Source: Ignavibacteriaceae bacterium
Lineage (GTDB): Bacteria; Bacteroidota; Ignavibacteria; Ignavibacteriales; Ignavibacteriaceae
Assembly: GCA_020848375.1 (NCBI GenBank)
Contig: JADLAF010000214.1
Span: 1 to 52,655, forward strand
Length of the DNA stretch: 52,655 nucleotides
Reading direction: 5' to 3'
In this document: one piece after another, positions 34,928 through 45,218 of the stretch
How positions within the stretch are numbered: position 1 is the first letter of the stretch
Layout: the number at the start of each line of letters is the position of its first letter
Position numbers and translations under genes: made by a program
The notes under the pieces: model-generated
What the model was told of the DNA's origin: nothing
Database searches by the model: none
The model's input: only the letters and a program-made list of their open reading frames with translations

Positions 34928-35580
34928 TATTCTGCACTCCTTTTTCCAGCACCGGACATTTTCTCATTCAAAGCAAGTATCGCGCTCTTCTGGTAGATTA
35001 CAACCTGATTGTTCAGGATATCATAAGGAGCTGCTTTTTCAGATTCCATGACCTTAACTTTTGCAACATTTCTGCCTGAGCGGTAGATTTTATCATTCTT
35101 TCCGTTTGTAAGGAAAAGAATTTTCTTGCCGTTTACTTTCAGGTTATCAAGAATCTCTGTAAAGCTCTGCGTTTTGTATTCCGGAAGTTCAAAGTCTTCA
35201 ACAACCATAAGCTGTTTGTCCTGTACTTTATAAGTAAGGGCAGAGGCTTTAGCAAGAGTTTTAACTTTTTTGTTAAGATCCTGGCGATGATCTCTCGGCT
35301 TTGGTCCAAATATTGTTCCGCCGCCAACCCAGAGTGGTGATCTTGTTGTACCTGCTCTGGCTCCGCCTTTGCCTTTCTGCTTCCACGGTTTCTTACCACC
35401 GCCGCTTACTTCGCTTCTTTCCTTTGATTTGCTTGTTCCCTGACGCTGATTTGCAAGGAACTGCTTTACGGAAAGATATATAGCATGATCATTTGGCTTC
35501 TCTATTGAGAATACTGAGTCTGACAGATCAACTTTTTCTCCTGTCAGCGTACCGTCTATTTTATAAACATCTATCTGCAT
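34927..35580 (-). CDS. rplD: 50S ribosomal protein L4
   Basis: The 217-aa protein has the tunnel loop (GGGKKPWKQKGKGGARAGTT, RSPLWVGGGTIFGPKPRDH) and the globular domain. In E. coli L4 also represses the S10 operon. It lies 7 bp after rplC. Confidence 0.97.
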   Translation of the reverse strand: MQIDVYKIDGTLTGEKVDLSDSVFSIEKPNDHAIYLSVKQFLANQRQGTSKSKERSEVSGGGKKPWKQKGKGGARAGTTRSPLWVGGGTIFGPKPRDHRQDLNKKVKTLAKASALTYKVQDKQLMVVEDFELPEYKTQSFTEILDNLKVNGKKILFLTNGKNDKIYRSGRNVAKVKVMESEKAAPYDILNNQVVIYQKSAILALNEKMSGAGKRSAE

Positions 35581-35587
35581 TGCAAAA

Positions 35588-36214
35588 TCAACTTGTTTTA
35601 ATTATTTCAACGATTGAATTCACTGCACCGGGAATAGCACCTTTAACAAAGATGAGATTCTTTTCTGCAACTACTTTTACAACCTTCAAATTACGAACAG
35701 TAACATTTTCGTGTCCCATTCTTCCGGCCATTCTCTGACCTTTAAATACTCTTGAAGGGTAGGATGAAGAACCGATCGAACCCGGGGCTCTGAGACGGTC
35801 GCTCTGTCCGTGTGTTGTGCCTCCGACACCGCCGAAGCCGTGTCTTTTCATAACACCCTGAAAGCCCTTGCCTTTGCTCTTACCTTTGACTTTTACTTTG
35901 TCACCTTCTTTGAAGAGCTCGGCAGTTACATCATCACCGATTTTGAGTGAATTAGGATTACCGGATTTGAATTCCTTTACGACCTGAAAAGCCGGTAAGC
36001 CGTTCTTCTTATAATACACTTTAGTCGGATTAGGAAGATTTTTTTCCTTCCTCTCTCCGAAACCTATGGTCAGAGCTTCATAACCATCTGTTTCCGCCGT
36101 TCTAAGACGTACAACTTTGCAAGGTCCTGCCTGTATTACAGTCACCGGAATTATTATTCCGTTACTGTCGAAGATGCTGGACATTCCTAATTTTTTACCT
36201 AATAAACCGTTCAT
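35588..36214 (-). CDS. rplC: 50S ribosomal protein L3
   Basis: This 208-aa protein (MNGLLGKKLGMSSIFDSNGI, GTTHGQSDRLRAPGSIGSSS, RVFKGQRMAGRMGHENVTVR) is full-length L3, an assembly initiator that approaches the peptidyl-transferase centre. It follows rpsJ by 16 bp. Confidence 0.98.
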   Translation of the reverse strand: MNGLLGKKLGMSSIFDSNGIIIPVTVIQAGPCKVVRLRTAETDGYEALTIGFGERKEKNLPNPTKVYYKKNGLPAFQVVKEFKSGNPNSLKIGDDVTAELFKEGDKVKVKGKSKGKGFQGVMKRHGFGGVGGTTHGQSDRLRAPGSIGSSSYPSRVFKGQRMAGRMGHENVTVRNLKVVKVVAEKNLIFVKGAIPGAVNSIVEIIKTS

Positions 36215-36230
36215 CTTTTCTCCGAAGACT

Positions 36231-36542
36231 CTATGTTAACTTTATTTCGATATCCACACCGGCAGGTATATCAAGTTTGCCGAGCGCATCAATAGTCTTT
36301 GTATTAGAGTTGGAAATATCAATTATTCTTTTGTGAATGCTTAATTGAAATTGTTCTCTGGATTTTTTATCAACATGGGGAGAACGGTTAACTGTAAAAA
36401 TCGTCTTCTTAGTGGGAAGCGGTATAGGACCGTTAACCACTGCAGCCGTCATCTCTACAGTTTTGATGATCTTCTCGCATGATTTGTCGATCAGTGTATG
36501 ATCGTATGACTTTAATTTAATTCTGATATTAGAACCAGCCAA
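36231..36542 (-). CDS. rpsJ: 30S ribosomal protein S10 / NusE
   Basis: The 103-aa protein ([40 protein letters not shown]) is S10, which also pairs with NusB in antitermination and with NusG in transcription-translation coupling. It is the first S10-cluster gene and lies just downstream of a terminator-like hairpin after tuf. Confidence 0.97.
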   Translation of the reverse strand: MAGSNIRIKLKSYDHTLIDKSCEKIIKTVEMTAAVVNGPIPLPTKKTIFTVNRSPHVDKKSREQFQLSIHKRIIDISNSNTKTIDALGKLDIPAGVDIEIKLT

Positions 36543-36568
36543 TTTGAAATTCTCCTTGTTGAATATAG

Positions 36569-36596
36569 AAACAAAAAGGGAGGTGAAACTCCCTTT
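36569..36596 (-). terminator. Terminator or attenuator between tuf and rpsJ
   Basis: On the minus strand an 8-bp perfect stem AAAGGGAG / CTCCCTTT (36596-36589 / 36582-36575) with a 6-nt loop runs into TTTTTGTTTC. It starts 22 bp after the tuf stop and ends about 27 bp before the S10 start. It is probably leaky or regulated, because no complete promoter is evident between it and rpsJ. Confidence 0.8.
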
Positions 36597-36617
36597 CTGT
36601 GTTCCGTCAAATATATC

Positions 36618-37823
36618 TTATTCGATAATCTTTGTTACTACGCCTGAGCCAACGGTTCTTCCGCCTTCTCTGATTGCGAATCTGAGCTTCTCTTCCATGG
36701 CGATAGTTCCGATAAGTTCGATTGACAGTCTTACAGTCTCGCCTGGTAATACAACCTGCATTCCTTCAGGAAGGGTTGCTACACCAGTAACGTCTGTCGT
36801 TCTGAAGTAAAACTGTGGTCTGTAACCGTTTGCGAACGGAGTATGTCTTCCGCCTTCTTCTTTGGACAGGATATATACTTCGCCTTCAAACTTCTTGTGA
36901 GGGGTAATTGTACCCGGCTTTGCCAGTACCATTCCTCTTTCAATTTCGTTTTTGTCAACGCCTCTGAGGAGAAGACCTGCGTTATCACCTGCCTGGGCTG
37001 AATCAAGTTCTTTACGGAACATTTCAACACCGGTAACAACTGTCTTCTTGTGAGCGCCAAGACCGATAAGTTCAACTTCTTCACCAATCTTTACAGATCC
37101 TCTTTCAACTCTTCCGGTTGATACGGTTCCGCGACCAGTGATTGAGAATACGTCCTCCACCGGCATCAGGAATGGCTTGTCCATTGCTCTTTCCGGAATG
37201 GGTACATAATCGTCCACTGCCTTCATTAAATCCCAGATGCACTGATATCTTGGGTCATCAATAGGAGCATTAGCTGAACCTGCATCGAGTGCATGAAGTG
37301 CTGAACCACGGATGAAAGGTATGTCGTCGCCAGGGAATTCATATTTAGAGAGGATTTCTCTTAATTCCATTTCGACCAGATCAAGGAGTTCAGCATCGTC
37401 AACTGCATCCACTTTATTCATGAATACAACGATTCTTGGTACGCCCACCTGACGAGCCAGGAGGATGTGTTCTTTGGTCTGTGGCATCGCACCGTCAGTA
37501 GCAGCAACTACGAGAATTGCTCCGTCCATCTGCGCAGCACCGGTGATCATGTTCTTCACATAGTCAGCGTGGCCCGGGCAGTCAACGTGTGCATAGTGTC
37601 TTGCTTCAGTTGAGTACTCAACGTGAGCGGTAGCAATGGTAATACCTCTTTCTCTTTCTTCAGGGGCATTATCAATTGAGTCAAATGTTCTAACCTGAGC
37701 ATAACCTTTGCGGGCAAGCGCCATGGTGATAGCTGCGGTTAAGGTGGTCTTTCCATGATCTACGTGGCCAATTGTGCCAATGTTTACATGGGGTTTACTG
37801 CGGTCAAATTTTTCTTTTGCCAT
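36618..37823 (-). CDS. tuf: Elongation factor Tu
   Basis: This 401-aa GTPase delivers aminoacyl-tRNA. It has [10 protein letters not shown] (P loop), [15 protein letters not shown] (G3) and NKVD (G4), followed by beta-barrel domains 2 and 3 ([39 protein letters not shown]). The start has a strong Shine-Dalgarno, AAGGAGATACATTA. It follows fusA by 27 bp. No second tuf is seen at its other common site, before tRNA-Trp/secE. Confidence 0.98.
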   Translation of the reverse strand: MAKEKFDRSKPHVNIGTIGHVDHGKTTLTAAITMALARKGYAQVRTFDSIDNAPEERERGITIATAHVEYSTEARHYAHVDCPGHADYVKNMITGAAQMDGAILVVAATDGAMPQTKEHILLARQVGVPRIVVFMNKVDAVDDAELLDLVEMELREILSKYEFPGDDIPFIRGSALHALDAGSANAPIDDPRYQCIWDLMKAVDDYVPIPERAMDKPFLMPVEDVFSITGRGTVSTGRVERGSVKIGEEVELIGLGAHKKTVVTGVEMFRKELDSAQAGDNAGLLLRGVDKNEIERGMVLAKPGTITPHKKFEGEVYILSKEEGGRHTPFANGYRPQFYFRTTDVTGVATLPEGMQVVLPGETVRLSIELIGTIAMEEKLRFAIREGGRTVGSGVVTKIIE

Positions 37824-37850
37824 TAATGTATCTCCTTAAGTTAAAATCTG

Positions 37851-39950
37851 TTATGCGTTAACTGCTTTTTTACCGGATGACTTTTCTGCAATTTCTTCAG
37901 CCAGTGACTTCGGAACTTCAGAGTAGTGAGAGAACTGCATAGTGTAGATCGCTCTTCCCTGGGTCATTGATCTGAGTACGGTTGCATAACCGAACATCTC
38001 TGAAAGTGGAACGATTGCTTTAATTACCTGAGCATCTTTTCTTGCGGTAAATCCTTCGATTCTTCCTCTGCGCGAGTTAAGGTCTCCCATAACGTCACCG
38101 AGGTATTCTTCCGGAGTAACTACTTCGACACTCATGGTCGGCTCCAGAAGTATTGGTTTTGCTTTACGTGCACCTTCTTTGAAGCCAATTGAGCCGGCAA
38201 CTTTGAATGAAATTTCGTCTGAGTCCACATCATGATATGAACCATCATAGATTTTCACTTTTACGTCAACAACCGGGAAACCGGCAATAACACCGTTTCT
38301 CATTGCTTCCTGCACACCTGCTGATACAGCGGGTACATATTCTTTAGGCACAACACCACCGACAATACCGTTAGTGAATTCGTAACCTTTACCCGGTTCG
38401 TTCGGTGATAATTCGAGCCATACATGACCATATTTACCACGTCCGCCGGACTGTTTTACAAATTTACCTTCGGCATTAACCGTATTTGTAATAGTTTCTC
38501 TGTAGGCAACCTGTGGCTTACCAACATTTGCTTCAACTTTAAATTCTCTCTTCATTCTGTCAACAAGGATTTCCAGATGAAGCTCGCCCATACCTGCAAT
38601 CAGTGTCTGACCGGTTTCTTCGTTTGAAGAAACTCTGAATGTCGGATCTTCATCAGAAAGTTTCTGAAGTGCATCAGACAATCTGTCCTGATCTGCTTTG
38701 GTTTTAGGTTCAATTGCAATTTCAATAACCGGTTCTGGGAAAATCATTTTCTCCATGATAACTGCATCATCTTCCATGCAGAGAGTATCACCGGTTCTGG
38801 TGAATTTCAGACCGACTGCCGCGGCAATATCACCGGCGCGTACTTCTGAAATTTCTTCTCTGTGGTTAGCGTGCATCTGCAGGAGCCGTGAAATTCTTTC
38901 TTTTCTGCCGCTAATTGAGTTATATACATAAGAGCCCGCGCTCAGTTTACCAGTATATACTCTGAAAAATGTTAATTTCCCAACAAAAGGATCGTTCATG
39001 ATCTTAAAAGCAAGAGCAGTGAATTTTTCATCTTCGGAAACTTTTCTCTTTACAAGATCATTGATATTTACGTGATGCGCTTCAATTTCACCTGCATCAA
39101 CCGGGGCAGGCAGAAATTCAACTACTGCATCAAGCAGTCTCTGAACACCTTTGTTTTTGAATGATGAGCCGCAAAGAACAGGGATGATTTTTCCCTGAAT
39201 AGTTGCCTGACGCAAAACTGCGGTTATTTCTGAGTCTGATATATCTTTACCCTCAAGATACTTTTCGAGCAGAGTATCATCCACATCAGACACTGCTTCG
39301 AGCATCTGTGTTCTATACTTTGTTGACAGTTCTATTAAATCGTGAGGAATTTCAATTTCGTCAAAAGTAGTGCCCTGTGTTTCAGCATGATACATACGGG
39401 CTTTATTTTTGATCAGATCAACTTCGCCGGCAAATAAATCACCTTCTCCAATAGGGAGAGTAATGGGTATTGCATTTGCGCCAAGGCGTTCTCTGATCAT
39501 CGAGAGAGCATTATAAAAATCCGCACCAATACGGTCCATTTTATTAATGAATGCAATTCTCGGAACGTTATATTTATCTGCCTGTCTCCAAACGGTTTCA
39601 GACTGTGGTTCAACACCGCCAACCGCGCAGAAAAGAGCAACAGCTCCGTCAAGAATACGGAGAGATCTTTCAACCTCTACGGTAAAGTCAACGTGACCCG
39701 GGGTGTCAATAATGTTTATCTGGTGATTGTCCCAGAAACAGGTAGTAGCAGCGGAAGTAATAGTAATACCGCGCTCTTTTTCCTGCTCCATCCAGTCCAT
39801 CGTAGCAGCACCATCATGAACTTCGCCGAGTCTGTGAAGCTTTCCTGTGTAGAAAAGAATTCTCTCGGTAGTAGTAGTCTTACCTGCATCAATGTGAGCC
39901 ATGATGCCGATATTTCTTACTCTGTCAATTGGTGTTGGGGTCTTAGCCAT
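37851..39950 (-). CDS. fusA: Elongation factor G
   Basis: The 699-aa translocase has G1 [19 protein letters not shown], switch 2 [20 protein letters not shown] and [10 protein letters not shown], then domains II-V ([40 protein letters not shown]). It is normal in length for EF-G, with no sign of an EF-G2 or FusB type. It lies 37 bp after rpsG. Confidence 0.98.
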   Translation of the reverse strand: MAKTPTPIDRVRNIGIMAHIDAGKTTTTERILFYTGKLHRLGEVHDGAATMDWMEQEKERGITITSAATTCFWDNHQINIIDTPGHVDFTVEVERSLRILDGAVALFCAVGGVEPQSETVWRQADKYNVPRIAFINKMDRIGADFYNALSMIRERLGANAIPITLPIGEGDLFAGEVDLIKNKARMYHAETQGTTFDEIEIPHDLIELSTKYRTQMLEAVSDVDDTLLEKYLEGKDISDSEITAVLRQATIQGKIIPVLCGSSFKNKGVQRLLDAVVEFLPAPVDAGEIEAHHVNINDLVKRKVSEDEKFTALAFKIMNDPFVGKLTFFRVYTGKLSAGSYVYNSISGRKERISRLLQMHANHREEISEVRAGDIAAAVGLKFTRTGDTLCMEDDAVIMEKMIFPEPVIEIAIEPKTKADQDRLSDALQKLSDEDPTFRVSSNEETGQTLIAGMGELHLEILVDRMKREFKVEANVGKPQVAYRETITNTVNAEGKFVKQSGGRGKYGHVWLELSPNEPGKGYEFTNGIVGGVVPKEYVPAVSAGVQEAMRNGVIAGFPVVDVKVKIYDGSYHDVDSDEISFKVAGSIGFKEGARKAKPILLEPTMSVEVVTPEEYLGDVMGDLNSRRGRIEGFTARKDAQVIKAIVPLSEMFGYATVLRSMTQGRAIYTMQFSHYSEVPKSLAEEIAEKSSGKKAVNA

Positions 39951-39987
39951 CTATTTCGTTAATCCTAATTCTTCTAATATCTTTCAA

Positions 39988-40455
39988 TTACCACTTAAAA
40001 TGAGCAAAAGCTTTATTTGCTTCTGCCATTCTGTGTGTATCTTCTTTCTTTTTAACTGCAGAACCTTCACCGTTGTGAGCTGCAACAAGTTCACCTGCCA
40101 ACTTTGCAGGGAATGATTTCTCATTACGTGCACGGGAGTATTCTCTTAACCATCTGAAAGCAAGTGCAAGTCGTCTTTCAGGACGAACTTCCATGGGAAC
40201 CTGGTAAGTGGCACCGCCCACACGCCGGCTTCTGACTTCGATCACCGGAGAGATGTTTGCAATAGCTTTTCTAAAAACTTCAATGCCTGGTTTTTTAGTC
40301 TTTTCTTCAGCCAGACTGAATGCTTCATACACAGCGTTTGCAGCGGTAATTCTCTTACCGTCATACATAACAGCGTTGATAAATTTTGCAACCCAGAGGT
40401 CATTGAACTTAGCGTCCGGGAGTAAATATCGTTTTGCGGCTCGTTTTTTTCTCAT
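39988..40455 (-). CDS. rpsG: 30S ribosomal protein S7
   Basis: This 155-aa protein (RKKRAAKRYLLPDAKFNDLW, VEVRSRRVGGATYQVPMEVR, RNEKSFPAKLAGELVAAHNG) is typical S7, which starts assembly of the 16S head. It lies 2 bp after rpsL. Confidence 0.98.
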   Translation of the reverse strand: MRKKRAAKRYLLPDAKFNDLWVAKFINAVMYDGKRITAANAVYEAFSLAEEKTKKPGIEVFRKAIANISPVIEVRSRRVGGATYQVPMEVRPERRLALAFRWLREYSRARNEKSFPAKLAGELVAAHNGEGSAVKKKEDTHRMAEANKAFAHFKW

Positions 40456-40457
40456 AC

Positions 40458-40835
40458 TTATTTAGCTTTTGGTTTCTTAGCACCGTATTTGGAGCGGGCC
40501 TGTTTTCTGTCCTGAACACCGCTGGTATCTAAAGTACCGCGAATGATGTGGTAGCGAACACCAGGAAGGTCTTTCACTCTTCCGCCTCTGATGAGAACAA
40601 TAGAATGCTCCTGAAGGTTGTGTCCTTCACCCGGAATGTAGGCCGTTACCTCTATGTGATTTGTTAATCGTACTCTGGCAACCTTACGAAGAGCCGAATT
40701 CGGCTTTTTCGGGGTAGTTGTGTAAACTCTCGTACAGACACCTCTGCGCTGAGGGCAAGCATCCAAAGCCGGAGCTTTGTTCTTGCTCTTTACTACAACT
40801 CTGCCTTTTCTGACTAGCTGATTAATCGTAGGCAC
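40458..40835 (-). CDS. rpsL: 30S ribosomal protein S12 (GTG start)
   Basis: This 125-aa protein has the decoding-site loops [12 protein letters not shown] and [13 protein letters not shown]. Both lysines linked to streptomycin sensitivity are the wild-type residues. The start is GTG preceded by GAGGATATTT. A promoter-like element lies about 42-72 bp upstream, so the str cluster can be transcribed independently of rpoBC. Confidence 0.97.
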   Translation of the reverse strand: MPTINQLVRKGRVVVKSKNKAPALDACPQRRGVCTRVYTTTPKKPNSALRKVARVRLTNHIEVTAYIPGEGHNLQEHSIVLIRGGRVKDLPGVRYHIIRGTLDTSGVQDRKQARSKYGAKKPKAK

Positions 40836-40876
40836 AAATATCCTCGTTTTGTCAATGTCAAAAAAAATTCAGACTT

Positions 40877-40907
40877 TAAATATACTCACTTCCTGACAAT
40901 TAGTCAA
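40877..40907 (-). promoter_or_regulatory. Bacteroidota-type promoter of the str cluster, overlapping a palindrome
   Basis: On the minus strand TTG (40907-40905) is separated by 20 bp from TATATTTA (40884-40877), close to the TTTG / TAnnTTTG pattern. An inverted repeat CTCACTTC / GAAGTGAG (40915-40908 / 40892-40885), with TGAC/GTCA also pairing inside it, spans the spacer. It could be an operator covering the promoter or an RNA hairpin after rpoC; no T tract follows directly. Confidence 0.55.
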
Positions 40908-40949
40908 GAAGTGAGCTAATGATTTATGTATTTTGGAGAGGAACCGAAA

Positions 40950-43900
40950 TTATTCGGTTACTTCTTCTTCAGCCGGGGGGGCTGGAACCTCTTCTACTTT
41001 TATCAAGAGGTTTCTATATTTCTTAAGGCCAGTTCCTGCGGGAATAAGTCTTCCCATCACAACGTTTTCCTTTAGTCCGCGTAAGATATCTACCTTCGCT
41101 GCGACTGAGGCATTTGTGAGAACTTTTGTGGTCTCCTGGAAAGATGCGGCTGAGATAAAACTTTCAGTGTTCAGAGCAGCCGATGTGATACCGAGTAATT
41201 GATGTGTGAAACTTGCGCTCACGCATTCTCTCACTTCGGTAATTTTTTTTCCTTTACGTTTCAAATCCGCGTTAAGTTCTTTGAACTTTGTGCGGCTAAT
41301 AATCGTTCCATCTTTGAGTTTACTGTCCCCCTTGTCAATTATAGCAACTGAGTTCCTGATTCTGTCGTTTTCATCGTTCAGTTCGACTTTGTCAACCTGA
41401 TCATCTTCGAGGAATCGGGTATCACCCGGATCGCTGATTCTGACTTTCTGGAGCATCTGACGTACGATAACCTCAATGTGCTTATCGTTAATCTTTACGC
41501 CCTGTAACCTGTAAACGTCCTGTATTTCATTTACGAGATATTCCTGTACCGCTGTAGGTCCGTTAATCCGCAGAATATCATGCGGGTTAATATGGTTTTC
41601 TGTTATTTTCTCGCCGTTCATAATCTGCTCTCCATCGAGAACCACTATGTTGTGGCTGAGCGGTACGTTATATTTCTTCTCAGTAGAACCGTCGAGCGAG
41701 GTTACAATGATTTCCCTGTAACCTTTTTTCTTGACTCCAAATTTAACAATTCCTACGATATCAGACAAGATCGCAGACTCCTGAGGAGTCCTTGCTTCAA
41801 ATAATTCTGTAACTCTTGGCAGGCCAGCGGTAATATCCTTCGATTTTGAGGCCTGTTTTGAGATCTTTGCAAGTACGGTTCCTGCCGAAACCATTTCATC
41901 CTCATCAACAGCAAGATATGCTTTTGACGGAATGCTGAAGGTTTTTGAGGTTCCGTCCTCCGCCTCGACAATTACACTCGGGGACATATTCTTGTCTTTA
42001 GACTCAATTATAACCTTCTGAACGTAGCCGGTCTGATCATCGGTAATCTGCTGGAAAGTAATATTTTCCTTCATATCACTGAACTTAATCTTACCCGCGA
42101 TATCAGTCAGAATGAGTGAGTTATACGGATCGTGCTTAAAGAGGATAGATTTCTTATCAACTTTGCTTCCATCTTCAATTCTCAGTTCAGCACCGTTTGG
42201 CACAGGGTGCTTCTTTGATAGAACGTTATTTTCGTTATAAATCTCAATAACGCCTCTTCTTCCGAGCACTACTTTAATCTTTGACCCGTCAAAAGCATCT
42301 TTCAGAACAAAGTTAATATTCTGGAAGCGTGCGGTTCCTACTGAATCAGCTTCCAAAAGTGACTGGCTGGCTTCTTTTGAAGCCACACCACCTGTGTGGA
42401 AGGTTCTGAGCGTAAGCTGAGTACCTGGTTCGCCGATTGACTGAGCCGCTATAACTCCTACAGCTTCACCGACCTCAACCAATTTTGCATTGGTAAGATT
42501 TCTGCCGTAACACTTAGCGCATACTCCCTGTTTTGACTCGCAAGTCAGAACAGAACGGATTTTAACTGATTCAAAACCGGTCGATTCAATCTTTCTTGCA
42601 ATGTCTTCGGTTACCATCTCGCCTGCTTCAATCATCAGGTCACCGGTTACAGGGTCATAAACTGAATCTGAAACCACACGACCAATGATTCTTTCAGAGA
42701 GTGATTCTCTTTCTTCATTTGCATCCTTAAGCGCGCTGACATTGATACCAAGGAAGGTACTGCAGTCAACCTCACTAATGATTACGTCCTGAGCCACGTC
42801 AACAAGTCTTCTGGTAAGATAACCTGCATCCGCAGTTTTAAGAGCGGTATCAGCAAGACCTTTTCTCGCACCGTGTGTAGAGATAAAGTATTCAAGTACT
42901 GAAAGACCTTCTTTGAAGTTTGCTATAATCGGGTTCTCAATAATTTCACCTGCTTGACCGGACATAGACTTCTGCGGTTTCATCATAAGACCGCGCATAC
43001 CTGCAAGCTGTTTAATCTGCTCCTGAGATCCTCTTGCTCCTGAATCAGCCATCATGTGAACTGAATTAAAACCACCGCTTACGGTTGAAAGGGTTTCCAT
43101 TACCACTTTTGCAACGTCATTGGAAGTATGGTTCCAAATATCAATAAGACGGTTGTATTTTTCATTGTCAGTAATAATACCCATATCGTAGTTGTTGGTA
43201 ACCAGTTCAACTTCCTTATTCGCCGCATCAATAAGCTGCTGCTTCTGATCGGGCACAACCAGGTCACTAAAACTGATCGAGATGCCGCCAGCAGTTGCAT
43301 ATCGGAATCCGAGGTCTTTAAGATCATCAAGGAATTTTGAAGTTACTTTGTTGCCCATCTTAACGAACATCGCACCGATGAACTTACCAAAGTTTTTCTT
43401 AATGAGAACCTGATTATAGTAACCCATTTCTTTGGGTACTATTTTGTTAAAGATTACTCTTCCGACTGTGGTTTCCATTAACACACCGTCAATGCGAACT
43501 TTAATAGCTGCATGAAGGGCGACCATGCGGTTATCATAAGCAACGGTAACTTCTTCAGAATCAGAAAAGGTCATTCCCTCACCAAGCGCGTTATCGAGTT
43601 TCTTGGTAAGATAATAACAGCCAAGAACAATATCCTGCGTCGGAACAACAATCGGACTTCCATTCTGCGGAGAAAGAATGTTGTGTGAGCTGAGCATAAG
43701 TAACTGTGCTTCGAGCTGTGCCTCGTGTGAAAGCGGAACGTGAACCGCCATCTGATCGCCGTCAAAGTCCGCGTTGAATGCAGTACATACCATCGGGTGA
43801 AGTCTGATTGCTTTTTCGTCAATCAGCACCGGCTGAAATGCCTGAATACCAAGTCGGTGAAGAGTTGGCGCTCTGTTGAGCAGTACCGGGTGTCCGTCAA

Positions 43901-45179
43901 TAATTTTTTCAAGGATTTCCCAGATAACCGGGTCTTTTCTTTCAACAATCTTTTTTGCGCTTTTTACCGTCTTGCTGTTTCCTCTTTCAATAAGCTTGCG
44001 GATGACAAACGGTTTAAAAAGTTCAACAGCCATATCCTTCGGAAGTCCGCACTGAAAGAGTTTCAGTTCGGGGCCAACAACGATAACTGAACGACCTGAG
44101 TAGTCAACTCTTTTACCGAGAAGGTTCTGACGGAATCTTCCCTGCTTGCCTTTAAGCATATCACTTAGTGACTTCAGCGGTCTGTTATTGTCTGAACGGA
44201 CTGCGCTGCCTCTTCTTGAGTTATCAAACAGAGCATCAACTGACTCCTGGAGCATTCTCTTTTCATTACGGAGAATTACTTCCGGGGCTTTAATATCAAT
44301 CATCCTCTTGAGACGGTTGTTGCGGATGATCACTCTGCGGTAAAGATCATTAAGATCGCTTGATGCAAATCTTCCGCCTTCAAGCGGTACCAGTGGTCTG
44401 AGTTCTGGCGGAATGATTGGTATATAACTAAGCACCATCCATTCAGGTCTGTTATCAACGCCTTCTTTAGGACGGAATGCTTCAAGCACTTTTAATCTCT
44501 TGAGAAGATCTTCACGCTTCTGCATGCTTGTCTCACCCCGAAGCTGATCACGCAACTCGTGGAAGAGATTTTCAATTTCAGTATGCTTGAGAAGCTCTTT
44601 AATAGCTTCTCCTCCGATTTTTGCGTAGAATTTATTCGGATCTTTGTCATCCAGCTTATCATTTCCCGGAGGAAGTGACTGAAGAATTTCAAAATACTGC
44701 TCTTCAGTGATAAGATCTTTACGGCTCAGACCGGTAGGCCCAGGATTAAGCACTACATACGATTCGTAGTAGATAATCCGTTCCAGTTCCTTTGAGCTGA
44801 AACCAAGAATGTTTCCGATTTTGGATGGAAGCGACTTAAAGAACCAGATATGAACAACGGGCACCGCAAGTGCAATGTGACCCATTCTTTCTCTTCTTAC
44901 GTTCTTCTGTGTTACTTCAACACCGCAGCGGTCGCAGATAATGCCTTTGTAACGGATTCTTTTATACTTTCCGCAATAACATTCCCAGTCGCGCGTCGGA
45001 CCGAATATTTTTTCGCAGAACAGACCGTCTTTCTCAGGTCTGTATGAGCGGTAATTTATTGTTTCCGGTTTGGTTACTTCACCATGTGACCGGTTAAGGA
45101 TATCATCGGGGCTCGCAAGCGTTATGCGGATGCTCTCGATATCCCTGCTGGTTGTTTCCTGTGTTCTGTTAATGGACAT
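40950..45179 (-). CDS. rpoC: RNA polymerase subunit beta'
   Basis: This 1409-aa protein carries the catalytic loop [12 protein letters not shown] and two zinc sites ([20 protein letters not shown] near the N-terminus; [16 protein letters not shown] near residue 880). Bridge/trigger regions ([28 protein letters not shown]) are also present. The C-terminus is acidic ([14 protein letters not shown]). It follows rpoB by 39 bp and starts with AGGAGATTGT-ATG. Confidence 0.98.
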   Translation of the reverse strand: MSINRTQETTSRDIESIRITLASPDDILNRSHGEVTKPETINYRSYRPEKDGLFCEKIFGPTRDWECYCGKYKRIRYKGIICDRCGVEVTQKNVRRERMGHIALAVPVVHIWFFKSLPSKIGNILGFSSKELERIIYYESYVVLNPGPTGLSRKDLITEEQYFEILQSLPPGNDKLDDKDPNKFYAKIGGEAIKELLKHTEIENLFHELRDQLRGETSMQKREDLLKRLKVLEAFRPKEGVDNRPEWMVLSYIPIIPPELRPLVPLEGGRFASSDLNDLYRRVIIRNNRLKRMIDIKAPEVILRNEKRMLQESVDALFDNSRRGSAVRSDNNRPLKSLSDMLKGKQGRFRQNLLGKRVDYSGRSVIVVGPELKLFQCGLPKDMAVELFKPFVIRKLIERGNSKTVKSAKKIVERKDPVIWEILEKIIDGHPVLLNRAPTLHRLGIQAFQPVLIDEKAIRLHPMVCTAFNADFDGDQMAVHVPLSHEAQLEAQLLMLSSHNILSPQNGSPIVVPTQDIVLGCYYLTKKLDNALGEGMTFSDSEEVTVAYDNRMVALHAAIKVRIDGVLMETTVGRVIFNKIVPKEMGYYNQVLIKKNFGKFIGAMFVKMGNKVTSKFLDDLKDLGFRYATAGGISISFSDLVVPDQKQQLIDAANKEVELVTNNYDMGIITDNEKYNRLIDIWNHTSNDVAKVVMETLSTVSGGFNSVHMMADSGARGSQEQIKQLAGMRGLMMKPQKSMSGQAGEIIENPIIANFKEGLSVLEYFISTHGARKGLADTALKTADAGYLTRRLVDVAQDVIISEVDCSTFLGINVSALKDANEERESLSERIIGRVVSDSVYDPVTGDLMIEAGEMVTEDIARKIESTGFESVKIRSVLTCESKQGVCAKCYGRNLTNAKLVEVGEAVGVIAAQSIGEPGTQLTLRTFHTGGVASKEASQSLLEADSVGTARFQNINFVLKDAFDGSKIKVVLGRRGVIEIYNENNVLSKKHPVPNGAELRIEDGSKVDKKSILFKHDPYNSLILTDIAGKIKFSDMKENITFQQITDDQTGYVQKVIIESKDKNMSPSVIVEAEDGTSKTFSIPSKAYLAVDEDEMVSAGTVLAKISKQASKSKDITAGLPRVTELFEARTPQESAILSDIVGIVKFGVKKKGYREIIVTSLDGSTEKKYNVPLSHNIVVLDGEQIMNGEKITENHINPHDILRINGPTAVQEYLVNEIQDVYRLQGVKINDKHIEVIVRQMLQKVRISDPGDTRFLEDDQVDKVELNDENDRIRNSVAIIDKGDSKLKDGTIISRTKFKELNADLKRKGKKITEVRECVSASFTHQLLGITSAALNTESFISAASFQETTKVLTNASVAAKVDILRGLKENVVMGRLIPAGTGLKKYRNLLIKVEEVPAPPAEEEVTE

Positions 45180-45218
45180 ACAATCTCCTAATAATTGTTA
45201 TATATACCCGGTTCCGGA

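Noticed and set aside
40942-40959. Hairpin AACCGAA/TTCGGTT at the rpoC stop as a terminator
   Set aside because: It spans the last codons of rpoC and is followed by CCTCTCC, not T residues.
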